A DNA stretch of 64,000 nucleotides from an uncultured Pelagibacteraceae bacterium (GTDB lineage: Bacteria > Pseudomonadota > Alphaproteobacteria > Pelagibacterales > Pelagibacteraceae), in contig CABXTN010000001.1 of NCBI GenBank assembly GCA_902515185.1, positions 1 to 64,000 of the forward strand, given 5' to 3'. A program made the position numbers and the translations under genes. A model generated the notes under the pieces. It saw only the letters and a list, made by a program, of their open reading frames with translations. It was not told the origin of the DNA and ran no database searches. Numbering within the stretch: the stretch's first letter is position 1; each line of letters starts with the position of its first letter. Positions 19,903 through 29,159 of the stretch are shown in pieces.

Positions 19903-20512
19903 AAAACCAGTAATAGTTTTTGAAGGTATTGAGGGATCTGGTAAATCTTATCATGTAAATAATGTAGAAAAATTATTAAAAAAAAAAAAAATTAAATATA
20001 TTAAACTTAGAGAACCAGGTGGTTCAAATAATTCAGAAAAAATTCGATCTTTAATTTTAAATAAGAAATCAAAATTTAATAAGTTAACGGATTTACTTTT
20101 ATATTGTGCGGCCAGAAATGAAAATTACGTTAATTTGCTTAAAAAAAATTACAAAAAGAATGTTATAATAATTGATAGATTTGTAGATTCTACGTTAGCT
20201 TACCAACATTTTGGCATGAATTTAAATTTAAATTTTATTAATCATCTTAATTCATATATTTTAAAAAATTTTAAAGTTGATTTTACTTTTTTAAACATCG
20301 TTAACAAAAAAAATTTACAAGCGCGACTAAAAAAAAGAAAAAATTTAAATAGATATGATAACTTTAATTTTAAATTTTATAACCGCGTACAAAACGGATA
20401 TTTAACAATTTTCAAAAAAAGAAAAAATTTTATGTTAATTAATTCAAACTTACCAATAATAGAAAATAAAATGATAATAGAAAAAAAAATCCTTAATTTG
20501 ATTAAAAAATGA
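19895..20512 (+). CDS. tmk: Thymidylate kinase
   Basis: This 205-aa kinase phosphorylates dTMP to dTDP. It has P-loop 'FEGIEGSGKSYH', 'KLREPGGSNNSEKIRSL' and the DR(Y/F) motif 'IIDRFVDSTLAYQHFG'. I use the ATG at 19895 rather than the GTG three bases upstream. The coding sequence contains a run of 14 A residues (19978-19991) encoding four Lys. The gene overlaps the carboxypeptidase gene by 8 bases and holB by 4, the usual tmk-holB arrangement. Confidence 0.95.
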   Translation: MSKKPVIVFEGIEGSGKSYHVNNVEKLLKKKKIKYIKLREPGGSNNSEKIRSLILNKKSKFNKLTDLLLYCAARNENYVNLLKKNYKKNVIIIDRFVDSTLAYQHFGMNLNLNFINHLNSYILKNFKVDFTFLNIVNKKNLQARLKKRKNLNRYDNFNFKFYNRVQNGYLTIFKKRKNFMLINSNLPIIENKMIIEKKILNLIKK

Positions 20513-21441
20513 ACAATTTCAATAACTATTTAAAACTTTATGGATATGAAAAATTTTTTTCAGATTTTAAAAATTTGTTAACTGCTAATAACTTACCTCA
20601 AAAAATATTAATCTCAGGTCCTAGGGGCATAGGAAAGTTTACTTTTGTTTTTCATTTTATAAATTACTATTTATCAAATACCGAGGTTGATAGATATGAT
20701 GATATAAATTTTAAAATAAATCCTATTAATAAAAGTTTTAAATTAATTAGCAATTCTTCTCATCCAAACTTTCATATCATTAGTCTTAGAGAAAATAAAA
20801 AAAATATTGAAATAGATCAAATTAGAAAAATTATTAAAGATTCTCAAAAATCCTCGTTTAATAATATGAAAAAATTTATTATTATTGACAATGCAGAGCT
20901 ATTAAACCTTAATGCAGCAAATGCTACATTAAAGCTTATCGAAGAACCTACTGATAATCTCTATTTTTTTCTTATACATGACAATTCTAAAAAAATATTA
21001 GAAACTATAAAATCTAGATGTATTACATATAAAAAAAATTTTTCACAGGATGAAACATTAAAGATTTTTAATTACATAACTAAGAGTAATCCTAGAGAAT
21101 TATTCAATCTTGATTTTTTTAAATATTATTTTTCTATAGGCGATTTATTATTTTTGATTGATTTCGCTACAAAAAATAATTTAGATCTTAAAAGTAATAA
21201 TGCAAAAACATTGTTAATTTATTTAATTTCAAATAAAATTTATAAAAATGATTCATCTATCCATTTGTTCATGTTTAAATTGATCCAGTGCTATTTTTAT
21301 GAAATTTTTATAAAAACAAAGAACACTGTTAGATATAATGATTACACCAGTTTCATTAAAAAAATTAATTATACAACTAAGTATAATCTTGATTTTGAAA
21401 GTTTATTCTTAGAATTTAAGGATAAAATTCTATATGAGTAA
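20509..21441 (+). CDS. holB: DNA polymerase III delta' subunit
   Basis: Encodes 310 aa, the clamp-loader AAA+ subunit. The degenerate P-loop reads 'SGPRGIGKFTF', followed by 'FIIIDNAELLNLNAANATLK' with 'LIEEPTDNLYFFLI', and 'ILETIKSRCITYK', which carries the SRC motif. delta' proteins typically do not hydrolyse ATP, which agrees with the P-loop ending in F. Its position between tmk and metG strongly supports holB. It overlaps metG by 8 bases. Confidence 0.93.
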   Translation: MNNFNNYLKLYGYEKFFSDFKNLLTANNLPQKILISGPRGIGKFTFVFHFINYYLSNTEVDRYDDINFKINPINKSFKLISNSSHPNFHIISLRENKKNIEIDQIRKIIKDSQKSSFNNMKKFIIIDNAELLNLNAANATLKLIEEPTDNLYFFLIHDNSKKILETIKSRCITYKKNFSQDETLKIFNYITKSNPRELFNLDFFKYYFSIGDLLFLIDFATKNNLDLKSNNAKTLLIYLISNKIYKNDSSIHLFMFKLIQCYFYEIFIKTKNTVRYNDYTSFIKKINYTTKYNLDFESLFLEFKDKILYE

Positions 21442-22972
21442 AAATTATTATATAACTACCCCAATTTATTACCCTTCAGCAAAACCTCATATGGGTCATG
21501 CTTATTCAAGTATTATTGCTGATTTTTTCGCAAGATTAAAAAGAATACAGGGTTATAATGTTTTCTTTCTAACTGGTACTGATGAGCACGGTCAAAAAAT
21601 ACAAAGAGCTGCTGAAAAAGTAAAAAAAGATCCCATAGCTTTCTGTGATGAAATTAGCAAAACTTTTAAAGATCTGTCTAAAATTCTAAATCTCTCAAAT
21701 GATGATTTTATAAGAACCACAGAGAAAAGACATTTTAAATCTGTAGAGAATTTATGGAATATTTTGGAAGAAAGAGGTGAGATTTATTTATCCAAGTACT
21801 CTGGATGGTATTCAGTTTCTGATGAAGCTTTTTATTCTGAAGATGAACTAGATACTATCGATGGTATAAAAGTAAATAAACTATCCGGTTCTCAAGTAGA
21901 GTGGGTAGAGGAGGAATCATATTTTTTTAAATTATCAAATTGGCAAGATAAATTATTAAAATTTTATTCAGAAAACCCAAAATTTATTCTACCAGAATCT
22001 AGAAGAAACGAAGTTATTAGTTTTGTTAAAGGTGGATTAAAAGATCTATCGGTAAGTCGTAAATCATTTACATGGGGTATTAAAGTACCATCAAATAAAG
22101 ATCATGTTATTTATGTATGGCTAGATGCTTTAACTAACTATTTAAGTGCTTTAAATTATCCTGATCATAATGATAATAAATTTAAAAGTTTTTGGCCTGC
22201 AAATTTACATTTAATAGGTAAAGATATTTTGAGATTCCATGCAGTTTATTGGCCTGCTTTTCTTTTAGCTGCAAAAATTAATCCCCCTCAAAGGGTGTAT
22301 GGTCATGGTTGGATTTTATCTGGTGAAGAAAAAATGTCTAAATCCAAAGGAAATATTTTAGATCCTATTGAAATAATTAATACTTATGGACTAGATCCTT
22401 TAAGATATTATCTTTTAAAAGAAGTATCGTTTGGTAACGATGGAAATATTTCAAAAGAAAAATTAGAATCTTGTATTAATAGTGATTTAGCCAATAATTA
22501 TGGAAATCTATGTCAAAGAGTTATTTCTTTTTGTGAAAAAAATACAGATCTTAAGATACCTAAAGCTGGCAATTTTCTAAAAGAGGATTTGGATATATTT
22601 AATAATTATAGTGAGAATTTAAAAAAATTAAGTGAAGAAATTGATGATCAAAATATAAACTTTTATGTTGAATTTATTTTGTCACAGTTATTCAAAGCAA
22701 ATAAATATTTTAATGATCAAGAACCTTGGAAAAAAAAAAATAATATAGATAGACTGAACACTATAGTATATGTTTCTTTAGAACTTATCAGAAAAATTTC
22801 AATTATGATTTATCCCATTATACCATCTTCAGCACTTAAAGTTCTTAATATATTTTCAATTCAAGAAAAAGATATTATTTTTAACACAATTACAAATAAT
22901 AATTTTTTAAAAGAGGACCATAAAATTTTAAAATTAAATATCTTGTTTAAAAAAGTGGAAAAAAATGATTGA
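21434..22972 (+). CDS. metG: Methionyl-tRNA synthetase
   Basis: This 512-aa class I enzyme begins 'YYITTPIYYPSAKPHMGHAY' (HxGH motif as HMGH) and carries 'KMSKSKGN' near residue 300. The connective domain lacks the CxxC zinc knuckles and reads 'SGWYSVSDEAFYSEDEL', the zinc-free form found in many alphaproteobacteria and mitochondria. No C-terminal tRNA-binding extension is present. It charges both initiator and elongator tRNA-Met. It overlaps tatD by 8 bases. Confidence 0.97.
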   Translation: MSKNYYITTPIYYPSAKPHMGHAYSSIIADFFARLKRIQGYNVFFLTGTDEHGQKIQRAAEKVKKDPIAFCDEISKTFKDLSKILNLSNDDFIRTTEKRHFKSVENLWNILEERGEIYLSKYSGWYSVSDEAFYSEDELDTIDGIKVNKLSGSQVEWVEEESYFFKLSNWQDKLLKFYSENPKFILPESRRNEVISFVKGGLKDLSVSRKSFTWGIKVPSNKDHVIYVWLDALTNYLSALNYPDHNDNKFKSFWPANLHLIGKDILRFHAVYWPAFLLAAKINPPQRVYGHGWILSGEEKMSKSKGNILDPIEIINTYGLDPLRYYLLKEVSFGNDGNISKEKLESCINSDLANNYGNLCQRVISFCEKNTDLKIPKAGNFLKEDLDIFNNYSENLKKLSEEIDDQNINFYVEFILSQLFKANKYFNDQEPWKKKNNIDRLNTIVYVSLELIRKISIMIYPIIPSSALKVLNIFSIQEKDIIFNTITNNNFLKEDHKILKLNILFKKVEKND

Positions 22973-23732
22973 TTCTCATTGTCACTTAGATCATGAACCC
23001 CTGAATTCAAATTTAAAAGAAGTTCTAGAAAGATCAAAAAAGAATGGTGTTGAAAAAATTTTAACAATTTGTACTACTATTCAAGGATATCAAAACATTA
23101 TGAGTTTGATTGAAAAGGATGAAATGATATATGGTACTTTTGGAATTCATCCTCATGAGACTAAGGATAATAAAGTTAATAAAAATCAAATTGTAGAAAA
23201 AATTAATCTTAACAAAAAAATCATTGGTGTTGGGGAAACTGGATTAGATTTTTATTATAATAATAGTGATAGAGATGTACAGATTAAAAGCTTTCAATCT
23301 CATATAGAAGCATCAATAGAATTAAATGTCCCTTTAATTGTTCACTCTAGAGCTGCTGAACATGAAACGTATGAAATTTTGTATAAAAACAAATGTGATA
23401 GACTTAAAATTTTAATGCACTGCTTTACAGGCTCTTCTGAGTTTGCAGATAACTTGTTAAAGATAGGTGCAGTATTTTCTGCAAGTGGCATCATAACATT
23501 TAAAAATAGTTTAGAGCTACAAAATACATTTAAAATGATACCTCTTGATAATTTGCTTGTTGAGACTGATAGTCCATTTCTAGCGCCCATACCAATGAGA
23601 GGTAAAAAAAATGAACCAAGTTTTGTTAGATATACACTTGATAAATTGTCAAATTTAAAAAATATAAGTGCTGAAGAACTTGATAAAATTACTACTAAAA
23701 ACTTTAATAAACTTTTTTTTAATGAAGGTTAA
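22965..23732 (+). CDS. TatD-family metal-dependent hydrolase / DNase
   Basis: This 255-aa TIM-barrel protein has metal ligands visible in 'MIDSHCHLDH', 'GVGETGLDFYY', 'VPLIVHSRAA' and 'ILMHCFTG', and ends with 'LLVETDSPFLAPIPMRGKKN'. TatD proteins are 3'-5' exonucleases or deoxyribonucleases. The metG-tatD-MBL hydrolase order is a conserved string in alphaproteobacteria. Its 3' end overlaps the next gene by 11 bases. Confidence 0.93.
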   Translation: MIDSHCHLDHEPLNSNLKEVLERSKKNGVEKILTICTTIQGYQNIMSLIEKDEMIYGTFGIHPHETKDNKVNKNQIVEKINLNKKIIGVGETGLDFYYNNSDRDVQIKSFQSHIEASIELNVPLIVHSRAAEHETYEILYKNKCDRLKILMHCFTGSSEFADNLLKIGAVFSASGIITFKNSLELQNTFKMIPLDNLLVETDSPFLAPIPMRGKKNEPSFVRYTLDKLSNLKNISAEELDKITTKNFNKLFFNEG

Positions 23733-24483
23733 ATTTACAATTTTGGGTAGTGGTAGTTCTCTTGGAATACCTCGTATAGATGGTTATTTTGGCAAATGCA
23801 ATCCAAAAATAAAAAAAAATAATAGAATGAGATGTTCTGCAATAATTACTTCAAAAAATAAAAATATTCTATTTGATACTTCACCAGACCTAAGAATGCA
23901 ATTATTAGATAATAAAATTAAAAATATTGATAATGTTTTTTATACACATCCACATGCTGATCAAACACATGGCATTAATGAATTAAGAGTATTTTATCTG
24001 AAAAATAAAAAAAAACTAAACATCTTTGCAGATAAAAAAACATCAAATTATCTATTAAAATCATTTACCTACTGTTTTAAAAATACTGATCATTATCCAG
24101 CAACACTAAAACTGAATTCATTAAAAAATATTCATTATATTGAAAATATCAAAATAAGAGCAGTTAAGGTAAAGCATGGTCTAATTGATAGTAATTGCTA
24201 CATAATAAATGATAAATGTGCGTATGCACCTGATGTAAGTAAAATATTCTCAAAAGATTATAAATATTTTTGGAAATTAAAATACTTGGTAATAGATTGC
24301 CTTAGATATAAATGGCATCCATCTCATTTTAATCTAGAAAATGTATTAAGTTTTATAAAAGAAGTTAAGCCTAAAAAAACTATTTTAACTAATATGAATA
24401 ATGAAATTGATTATAATGAAATTAAATCCATTATTCCAAAAAATGTTGCCCCAGCTTACGATGGAATGAGTGTAAATTTATAA
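23722..24483 (+). CDS. MBL-fold metallo-hydrolase (PhnP-like)
   Basis: The start is set at ATG 23722 ('MKVKFTILGSGSSLGIP') rather than the track's 23668, which would overlap tatD by 65 bases and adds a non-conserved N-terminus. This gives 253 aa. Metal-binding motifs are 'YTHPHADQTHGIN' (HxHxDxxH) and a C-terminal 'RYKWHPSHFNLE'. It belongs to the beta-lactamase-fold phosphodiesterase group that includes PhnP; the substrate is unknown. It converges on the glutathione peroxidase gene with a 6-base overlap. Confidence 0.9.
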   Translation: MKVKFTILGSGSSLGIPRIDGYFGKCNPKIKKNNRMRCSAIITSKNKNILFDTSPDLRMQLLDNKIKNIDNVFYTHPHADQTHGINELRVFYLKNKKKLNIFADKKTSNYLLKSFTYCFKNTDHYPATLKLNSLKNIHYIENIKIRAVKVKHGLIDSNCYIINDKCAYAPDVSKIFSKDYKYFWKLKYLVIDCLRYKWHPSHFNLENVLSFIKEVKPKKTILTNMNNEIDYNEIKSIIPKNVAPAYDGMSVNL

Positions 24484-25023
24484 TAAATTTTCAATTTTAG
24501 TAGTTATTTTTTCCGACATTGGATTTGTAAATGATGAAAAAGTATCTTCTATTTTACCACTTTTATTAATCAAAATTTTATGAAAATTCCACTTTGGTAT
24601 AGCAGATTTACCATAATTTTTTTTAGCCCAATTAAAAATTTCATGGGCATCATCACCTTTAACGTTTACAATTGAAGTCATTGGAAAACTAATTTTAAAA
24701 TTTACCTCACAAAAATCTTTTACATCATTGTTACTTTTTTTTTCTTGATTAAAAGAGTTTGAAGGTACGCCTAAAACTATAAAATTTCTTGATTTATATT
24801 TTTCCCATAAAGTTTGAAGATCATTATATTGTTTGGTAAAACCACAATAACTAGCCGTATTAACCATCAATATAACATTGTCTTTAAATTCTTTCAGATT
24901 AATAGTTTGTCCTGAAATATCGTTGATCTCAAAGTCAAAAAAAATTTTTTCGTAATTTTCAGTAGCTTGATTTTTTGTAAAAAACATAACTATTATAGTT
25001 ATAACTAATATTAATTTTTTCAT
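24478..25023 (-). CDS. Glutathione peroxidase family protein, probably exported
   Basis: Encodes 181 aa. Residues 1-20 look like a signal peptide ('LILVITIIVMFFTKNQATEN'). The thioredoxin-fold peroxidase carries the catalytic Cys in 'MVNTASYCGFTKQY', the Gln in 'VPSNSFNQE' and the Trp-Asn pair in 'IPKWNFHKILIN', a complete triad/tetrad. It reduces hydrogen or lipid peroxides, with thioredoxin or glutathione as likely donor. A periplasmic location is inferred from the N-terminus. Confidence 0.92.
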   Translation of the reverse strand: MKKLILVITIIVMFFTKNQATENYEKIFFDFEINDISGQTINLKEFKDNVILMVNTASYCGFTKQYNDLQTLWEKYKSRNFIVLGVPSNSFNQEKKSNNDVKDFCEVNFKISFPMTSIVNVKGDDAHEIFNWAKKNYGKSAIPKWNFHKILINKSGKIEDTFSSFTNPMSEKITTKIENLL

Positions 25024-25032
25024 ATTGTTAAA

Positions 25033-26205
25033 TTATCTATTTGGTGTCAACAATATCAAAAAATATCCCGCCAAAGTGGATAATAGTGACCCAGCTAGAA
25101 CTCCAATTTTAACCCCGTCCATATATTGCATATTTTCTACAAATGCTAGATTGCCAACAAATAAACTCATAGTAAAACCAATCCCTGTCAAGATTCCTAC
25201 ACCATAGAAGTTATACCAATTTGAATTGCTAGGCATCTCTGCAACTTTTAATTTTATTGCGATATACGAAAAAACAAATACTCCTAGTTGTTTACCAAGA
25301 AATAATCCTAAAATTATTCCAAGGGGCACTTTATCGAGCATTGATGACAAAGACAAACCTTCTAATGATACACCTGCGTTAGCGAAAGCAAAAAGTGGCA
25401 TTATGCCAAATGCAACATAGGGACTTATCGAATGCTCAATTTTTATTAATAAAGAAAAATCTTTATCTTTATTTCTATGAGGTATTGTCATCGCTAGTAA
25501 TACACCAGCTATTGTTGCATGTATTCCAGAATTATGTGTAAAATCCCAAAGCAACAAACCTACCAATAAATATGGAAAAAATTTTTTAATATTGAATTTA
25601 TTAATTAATAATAAAATTATAAATGCTAAAAACATTAAACAAAGATATTTTATACTTAGATCGCCAGAATAAAATAAAGCAATAATTACTATTGCACCAA
25701 GATCATCAATTATAGCTAATGCAGTTAAAAAAACTTTCAAAGATAAAGGAACTCTTTTACCCAATAAAGAAAGAACACCAAGAGAAAATGCTATATCTGT
25801 AGCTGATGGAATGGCCCAACCATTTAAAGTATCTGGATCACTATAATTTATTGATATATAAACCAAAGCAGGTATTACCATACCACCTACTGCTGCAATT
25901 ATAGGTAATAATGCTTGTTTAGCATTTGATAATTCGCCTTGTAAAAATTCTCTTTTTATTTCCAATGTTACAAAAAAGAAAAATATTGCCATTAACCCAT
26001 CATTTATCCAATGAAGCACACTTAATTTTAAGCCAATCTGATTAAAGCCAATAAACAAATATTTTTCCAGTGTATTAAAATAAAAATTTGAATATACGGA
26101 ATTACTAATAATTAATGCTAGTATTGCGCTAAATAATAAAATTAAACCACTCGCAGATTCAAGTTTAAAAAACCATTTGAATGTTTTTGAAATATTGCCA
26201 ATCAT
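25033..26205 (-). CDS. nhaA: Na+/H+ antiporter NhaA
   Basis: This 390-aa inner-membrane antiporter has about twelve helices. Core motifs are 'WAIPSATDIAFSLGVLSLLG' and 'LTALAIIDDLGAIVIIALFY', where the adjacent Asp pair is the ion-binding site. 'FFFVTLEIKREFLQGEL' and 'HNSGIHATIAGVLLAMTIP' are also conserved. It exports Na+ using the proton gradient, a sensible gene for a marine cell. It overlaps the zinc-ribbon gene by one base. Confidence 0.97.
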   Translation of the reverse strand: MIGNISKTFKWFFKLESASGLILLFSAILALIISNSVYSNFYFNTLEKYLFIGFNQIGLKLSVLHWINDGLMAIFFFFVTLEIKREFLQGELSNAKQALLPIIAAVGGMVIPALVYISINYSDPDTLNGWAIPSATDIAFSLGVLSLLGKRVPLSLKVFLTALAIIDDLGAIVIIALFYSGDLSIKYLCLMFLAFIILLLINKFNIKKFFPYLLVGLLLWDFTHNSGIHATIAGVLLAMTIPHRNKDKDFSLLIKIEHSISPYVAFGIMPLFAFANAGVSLEGLSLSSMLDKVPLGIILGLFLGKQLGVFVFSYIAIKLKVAEMPSNSNWYNFYGVGILTGIGFTMSLFVGNLAFVENMQYMDGVKIGVLAGSLLSTLAGYFLILLTPNR

Positions 26206-26645
26206 TATTTAAATAAATCTTTTATAAATAAAAATGAATCTAGTAAAGTGTTATATAAATTTTCTAAGAAAAAAATAAATCCAGGAATTAATTCATTAAG
26301 CTTAAATTTAAAGGTATCAAGCAAGACTACCAAGGCCACAAAACTGATAATTAACACTAAAAGAAAGTTTAAAACTGGTATTTTATTTTTTTTATTTTTT
26401 TTTACATTTTTTTTAATGATGGTTTCAGCTTCTTTTATAATATCCTCTGTTTCTTTTGGTACTTTCTCTAAATTACTGTCTATTGATATTCTTTGAATGG
26501 GATTTTTTTTTTCAGGAAGTTGCCTTTCTTTCTTAAAAAACCATTTTTTACTACATGAACCACATTGTAGCATCTTTCCACTAGCTGGCACCAAAGCCTC
26601 ATCAACTTCAAATTTTTTTAGACACCATGGACATGTAATTATCAT
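26205..26645 (-). CDS. MJ0042-type zinc-ribbon membrane protein
   Basis: Encodes 146 aa. The N-terminus 'MIITCPWCLKKFEVDEALVP' with 'LQCGSCSKKW' gives a CxxC...CxxC zinc ribbon of the MJ0042 family. A charged linker and one membrane helix (about residues 94-112, 'VLNFLLVLIISFVALVVLL') follow. Such proteins occur widely in alphaproteobacteria next to unrelated genes, with no firm function. Co-transcription with nhaA is likely. Confidence 0.85.
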   Translation of the reverse strand: MIITCPWCLKKFEVDEALVPASGKMLQCGSCSKKWFFKKERQLPEKKNPIQRISIDSNLEKVPKETEDIIKEAETIIKKNVKKNKKNKIPVLNFLLVLIISFVALVVLLDTFKFKLNELIPGFIFFLENLYNTLLDSFLFIKDLFK

Positions 26646-26703
26646 GCTTTCTTATATATCAGATTTTTATTAAATTTCTTCAAATTTGGGCACTATTTAT
26701 CCT

Positions 26704-26731
26704 TTGAAATTATCATTATCTACTATATTAG
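26704..26731 (+). promoter_or_regulatory. Candidate promoter for tRNA-Pro
   Basis: TTGAAA (26704-26709) and TATTAG (26726-26731) are separated by 16 bases, with the -10 ending nine bases before the tRNA. An overlapping TATATT gives only 14-base spacing. Activity is inferred. Confidence 0.4.
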
Positions 26732-26740
26732 TAATCATCT

Positions 26741-26817
<77 letters not shown>

Positions 26818-26823
26818 TTTATT

Positions 26824-27105
26824 ATGAACAAAGTTAAAATTTATAAACCATCTAAAACTTCCATGCAGTCAGGATTAGCTAAGACTAAAAATTGGGTATT
26901 AGAATTTAAAAATAAAAAAACAGGCATAAATCCTTTAATGGGGTGGGAAAGCTCAACACATACACTTTCTGAAGTAAAATTAGAATTTTCAACTAAAGAA
27001 AATGCTTTAAGATATGCAAAAAAAAACAAATTAACATATGAGTTGATTGAATCTAAAGAAAAGAAAATTATTAAAAAATCATACGCTGATAACTTTATAA
27101 AATAA
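26824..27105 (+). CDS. NDUFS4-like NADH dehydrogenase accessory subunit
   Basis: This 93-aa protein has '[20 protein letters not shown]' and '[20 protein letters not shown]', followed by '[19 protein letters not shown]'. These match the ETC complex I subunit family shared by alphaproteobacteria and mitochondria (NDUFS4, 18 kDa). It sits at the NADH-oxidising arm of complex I. Its ATG is six bases after tRNA-Pro, so it is probably read through from the tRNA promoter and released by tRNA 3' processing. Confidence 0.9.
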   Translation: MNKVKIYKPSKTSMQSGLAKTKNWVLEFKNKKTGINPLMGWESSTHTLSEVKLEFSTKENALRYAKKNKLTYELIESKEKKIIKKSYADNFIK

Positions 27106-27108
27106 ACT

Positions 27109-28101
27109 ATGTTTAGATTTTTTAAATTAAAAAAATGGTTTGTATGGTCATGGTTAGGGTCTCTAATTATTTTATCATCTTTGTGGGTACAAGTTAAGAT
27201 AGATGTAAAAATAAATGAATGGTTTGGCGTATTTTATGACATGATACAAAAAGCTCTTGCTTCACCTAATGCAATAACAATTGAAGAATATTGGTCGAGT
27301 TTAGCTTCATTTATCACATTAGCGGGTATGTATATTGCTCTTTATGTTGCTATTAGTTTTTTCACAGCTCACTATTTATTTAGGTGGAGAACAGCAATGG
27401 TTGAATGGTATCATAGTGTTTATGATAAAGCTGGAAAAATAGAAGGTGCATCGCAAAGAGTACAAGAAGATACAATTAAATTTACACGTATTATGGAAGG
27501 TCTTGGCACAAGTTTTATTGAGTCGTTAATGGTTCTGTTTCAGTTTGTTCCAATATTACTTGGATTATCTATAGGTATACCAATTTTCTTTTTTGGTGAT
27601 TGGCAATACGGTTTAATTACAGGGGCATTACTTTGGACTCTTGGAGGAACAATATTTTTAATTGGATTGGGCTGGATATTAAGATTGGTTGGTGTTGAAT
27701 ATGACCTTCAAAAAAAAGAAGCTGCATATAGAAAAATACTAGTAATAGCCGAAGATGATCAGAATGTAAGACCAAAAACAATCGATGAACTATTTTCAGA
27801 AGTTCGTTCAATTCATTTTTTAAGTTATGTTCGTTATTTATATTTTAATATTGGTAGAATGGCTTATTTACAGGCTAATGTATTGTCAGCTTATGTGTTT
27901 TTAGCACCAGCAATAGTAGCTGGTGTTGTTACTTTAGGGGTTATGCAGCAGATTATAAGAGCTTTTGGAAGGGTAGAAGGATCTATGCAATATCTATTAA
28001 AATCATGGCCGACAATCATTGAACTAGCGAGTGTTTATAAAAGATTAAAAGAATTTGAGTCTCAAATAATTGAGAAAGAATTAATTGATGAAAAAATTTA
28101 A
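27109..28101 (+). CDS. SbmA/BacA-like inner-membrane transporter
   Basis: Encodes 330 aa with about seven or eight membrane helices. It shows family signatures 'WFGVFYDMIQKAL', 'YLFRWRTAMVEWYHSVYDKA', 'EGASQRVQEDTIKF' and 'SMQYLLKSWPTIIELASVYKRL'. SbmA/BacA proteins import peptides such as microcins and bleomycin using the proton gradient. This copy is shorter than E. coli SbmA (about 406 aa), and no ATPase domain is present. Three bases after the NDUFS4-like gene and overlapping glpX by one base. Confidence 0.88.
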   Translation: MFRFFKLKKWFVWSWLGSLIILSSLWVQVKIDVKINEWFGVFYDMIQKALASPNAITIEEYWSSLASFITLAGMYIALYVAISFFTAHYLFRWRTAMVEWYHSVYDKAGKIEGASQRVQEDTIKFTRIMEGLGTSFIESLMVLFQFVPILLGLSIGIPIFFFGDWQYGLITGALLWTLGGTIFLIGLGWILRLVGVEYDLQKKEAAYRKILVIAEDDQNVRPKTIDELFSEVRSIHFLSYVRYLYFNIGRMAYLQANVLSAYVFLAPAIVAGVVTLGVMQQIIRAFGRVEGSMQYLLKSWPTIIELASVYKRLKEFESQIIEKELIDEKI

Positions 28102-29048
28102 TGGCAATAGATAAAAAATTTATTGACCAATTTATTAATGTAACTTCAAGAGCAGCTTATGCATCATCATTTTTTATAGGTAAAAAAGATAAAATAGCAG
28201 CTGATAAAGCTTCCGTAGATTCAATGAGAGCAGAATTAAATAAAATAAATATGACTGGTGAAGTAGTCATAGGTGAGGGTAGTTTAGATGAGGCTCCCAT
28301 GCTTTACACCGGAGAAATTCTTGGTACTAAAAATGGTCCAGATTTTGATATCGCAGTAGATCCAGTTGAAGGAACTAATTTTGTGGCTAATAATTTACCT
28401 GGTGGTTTAACTGTCTTAGCTATTGCTGAAAAAGGAAATTTATTTAATGCACCAGAAACCTATATGAATAAAATAGCAACAGGAAAAATTGAAAAAGGAT
28501 TAATTGATCTTGATTATCCATTAAAAAAAAATATTAAAAATTTATCTGAATTTAAAAATAAAGACATCTCATCATTAACAGTTTGTATATTGAATAGATC
28601 TAGACACAAAAAAATTATCGATGAATTGAATGATTTAAATGTAAATGTTAAATTGATCTCAGATGGAGATGTTTTGGGTGCCCTTTATGTGTCAGATCCA
28701 AAATATAATGTAGACATGTTTATGGGTATTGGAGGCGGTCCGGAGGGCGTTTTGGCAGCATCAGCACTAGATTCGTTCGGGTGTTTTTTTCAAGGAAGAT
28801 TTATTTTCGATAACGATGACAATATTAAAAGAGCAAAGTTAATGGGTATAAAGGACTTAAAAAGAAAGTATGAATTAAGTGATATAGTAACCGGTGACTC
28901 GATATTTTGCGCTACAGGAATAACATCGGGTGATTTGGTTAAAGGTGTTAATAAAAAGGGCGATAAATTTATTACAGAAACTCTAGTTACACATAAAAGT
29001 ACAAAATCAAATAAAATTTTAATAAAAGAAGACACTATAAAAACTTGA
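28101..29048 (+). CDS. glpX: Class II fructose-1,6-bisphosphatase
   Basis: Encodes 315 aa. Metal-binding and active-site motifs are 'VIGEGSLDEAPMLYTGE', 'DIAVDPVEGTNFVANNLPG' and 'FMGIGGGPEGVLAASAL'. It dephosphorylates fructose-1,6-bisphosphate in gluconeogenesis. Length and motifs match GlpX. Its last bases overlap the presumed tRNA-Glu promoter. Confidence 0.96.
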   Translation: MAIDKKFIDQFINVTSRAAYASSFFIGKKDKIAADKASVDSMRAELNKINMTGEVVIGEGSLDEAPMLYTGEILGTKNGPDFDIAVDPVEGTNFVANNLPGGLTVLAIAEKGNLFNAPETYMNKIATGKIEKGLIDLDYPLKKNIKNLSEFKNKDISSLTVCILNRSRHKKIIDELNDLNVNVKLISDGDVLGALYVSDPKYNVDMFMGIGGGPEGVLAASALDSFGCFFQGRFIFDNDDNIKRAKLMGIKDLKRKYELSDIVTGDSIFCATGITSGDLVKGVNKKGDKFITETLVTHKSTKSNKILIKEDTIKT

Positions 29049-29072
29049 TAAATATATGTTTTTACAATAAAA
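29044..29072 (+). promoter_or_regulatory. Candidate promoter for tRNA-Glu
   Basis: TTGATA (29044-29049) and TAAAAG (29067-29072) have 17-base spacing. The -10 ends nine bases before the tRNA 5' end. The -35 overlaps the glpX stop codon. Confidence 0.4.
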
Positions 29073-29081
29073 GTCGGAGTT

Positions 29082-29157
29082 TGGTCCCTTCGTCTATCGG
29101 TTAGGACAGCTGGTTTTCATCCTGCAAAGAGGGGTTCGATTCCCCTAGGGACCGCCA
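29082..29157 (+). tRNA. tRNA-Glu (anticodon UUC)
   Basis: Acceptor GGTCCCT pairs with AGGGACC. The D arm has 'TCGTCTATCGGTTAGGACA', anticodon stem GCTGG/CCTGC (one mismatch position) encloses TTTTCAT giving UUC, the T arm is GGGGTTCGATTCCCC, discriminator G, and CCA is encoded. It marks the left boundary of the accessory region. Confidence 0.96.
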
Positions 29158-29159
29158 TA

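Noticed and set aside
29130-29157. tRNA-Glu 3' end as an attL site of an island
   Set aside because: I looked for a copy of GGGGTTCGATTCCCCTAGGG near the integrase and to its right and found none in the window.
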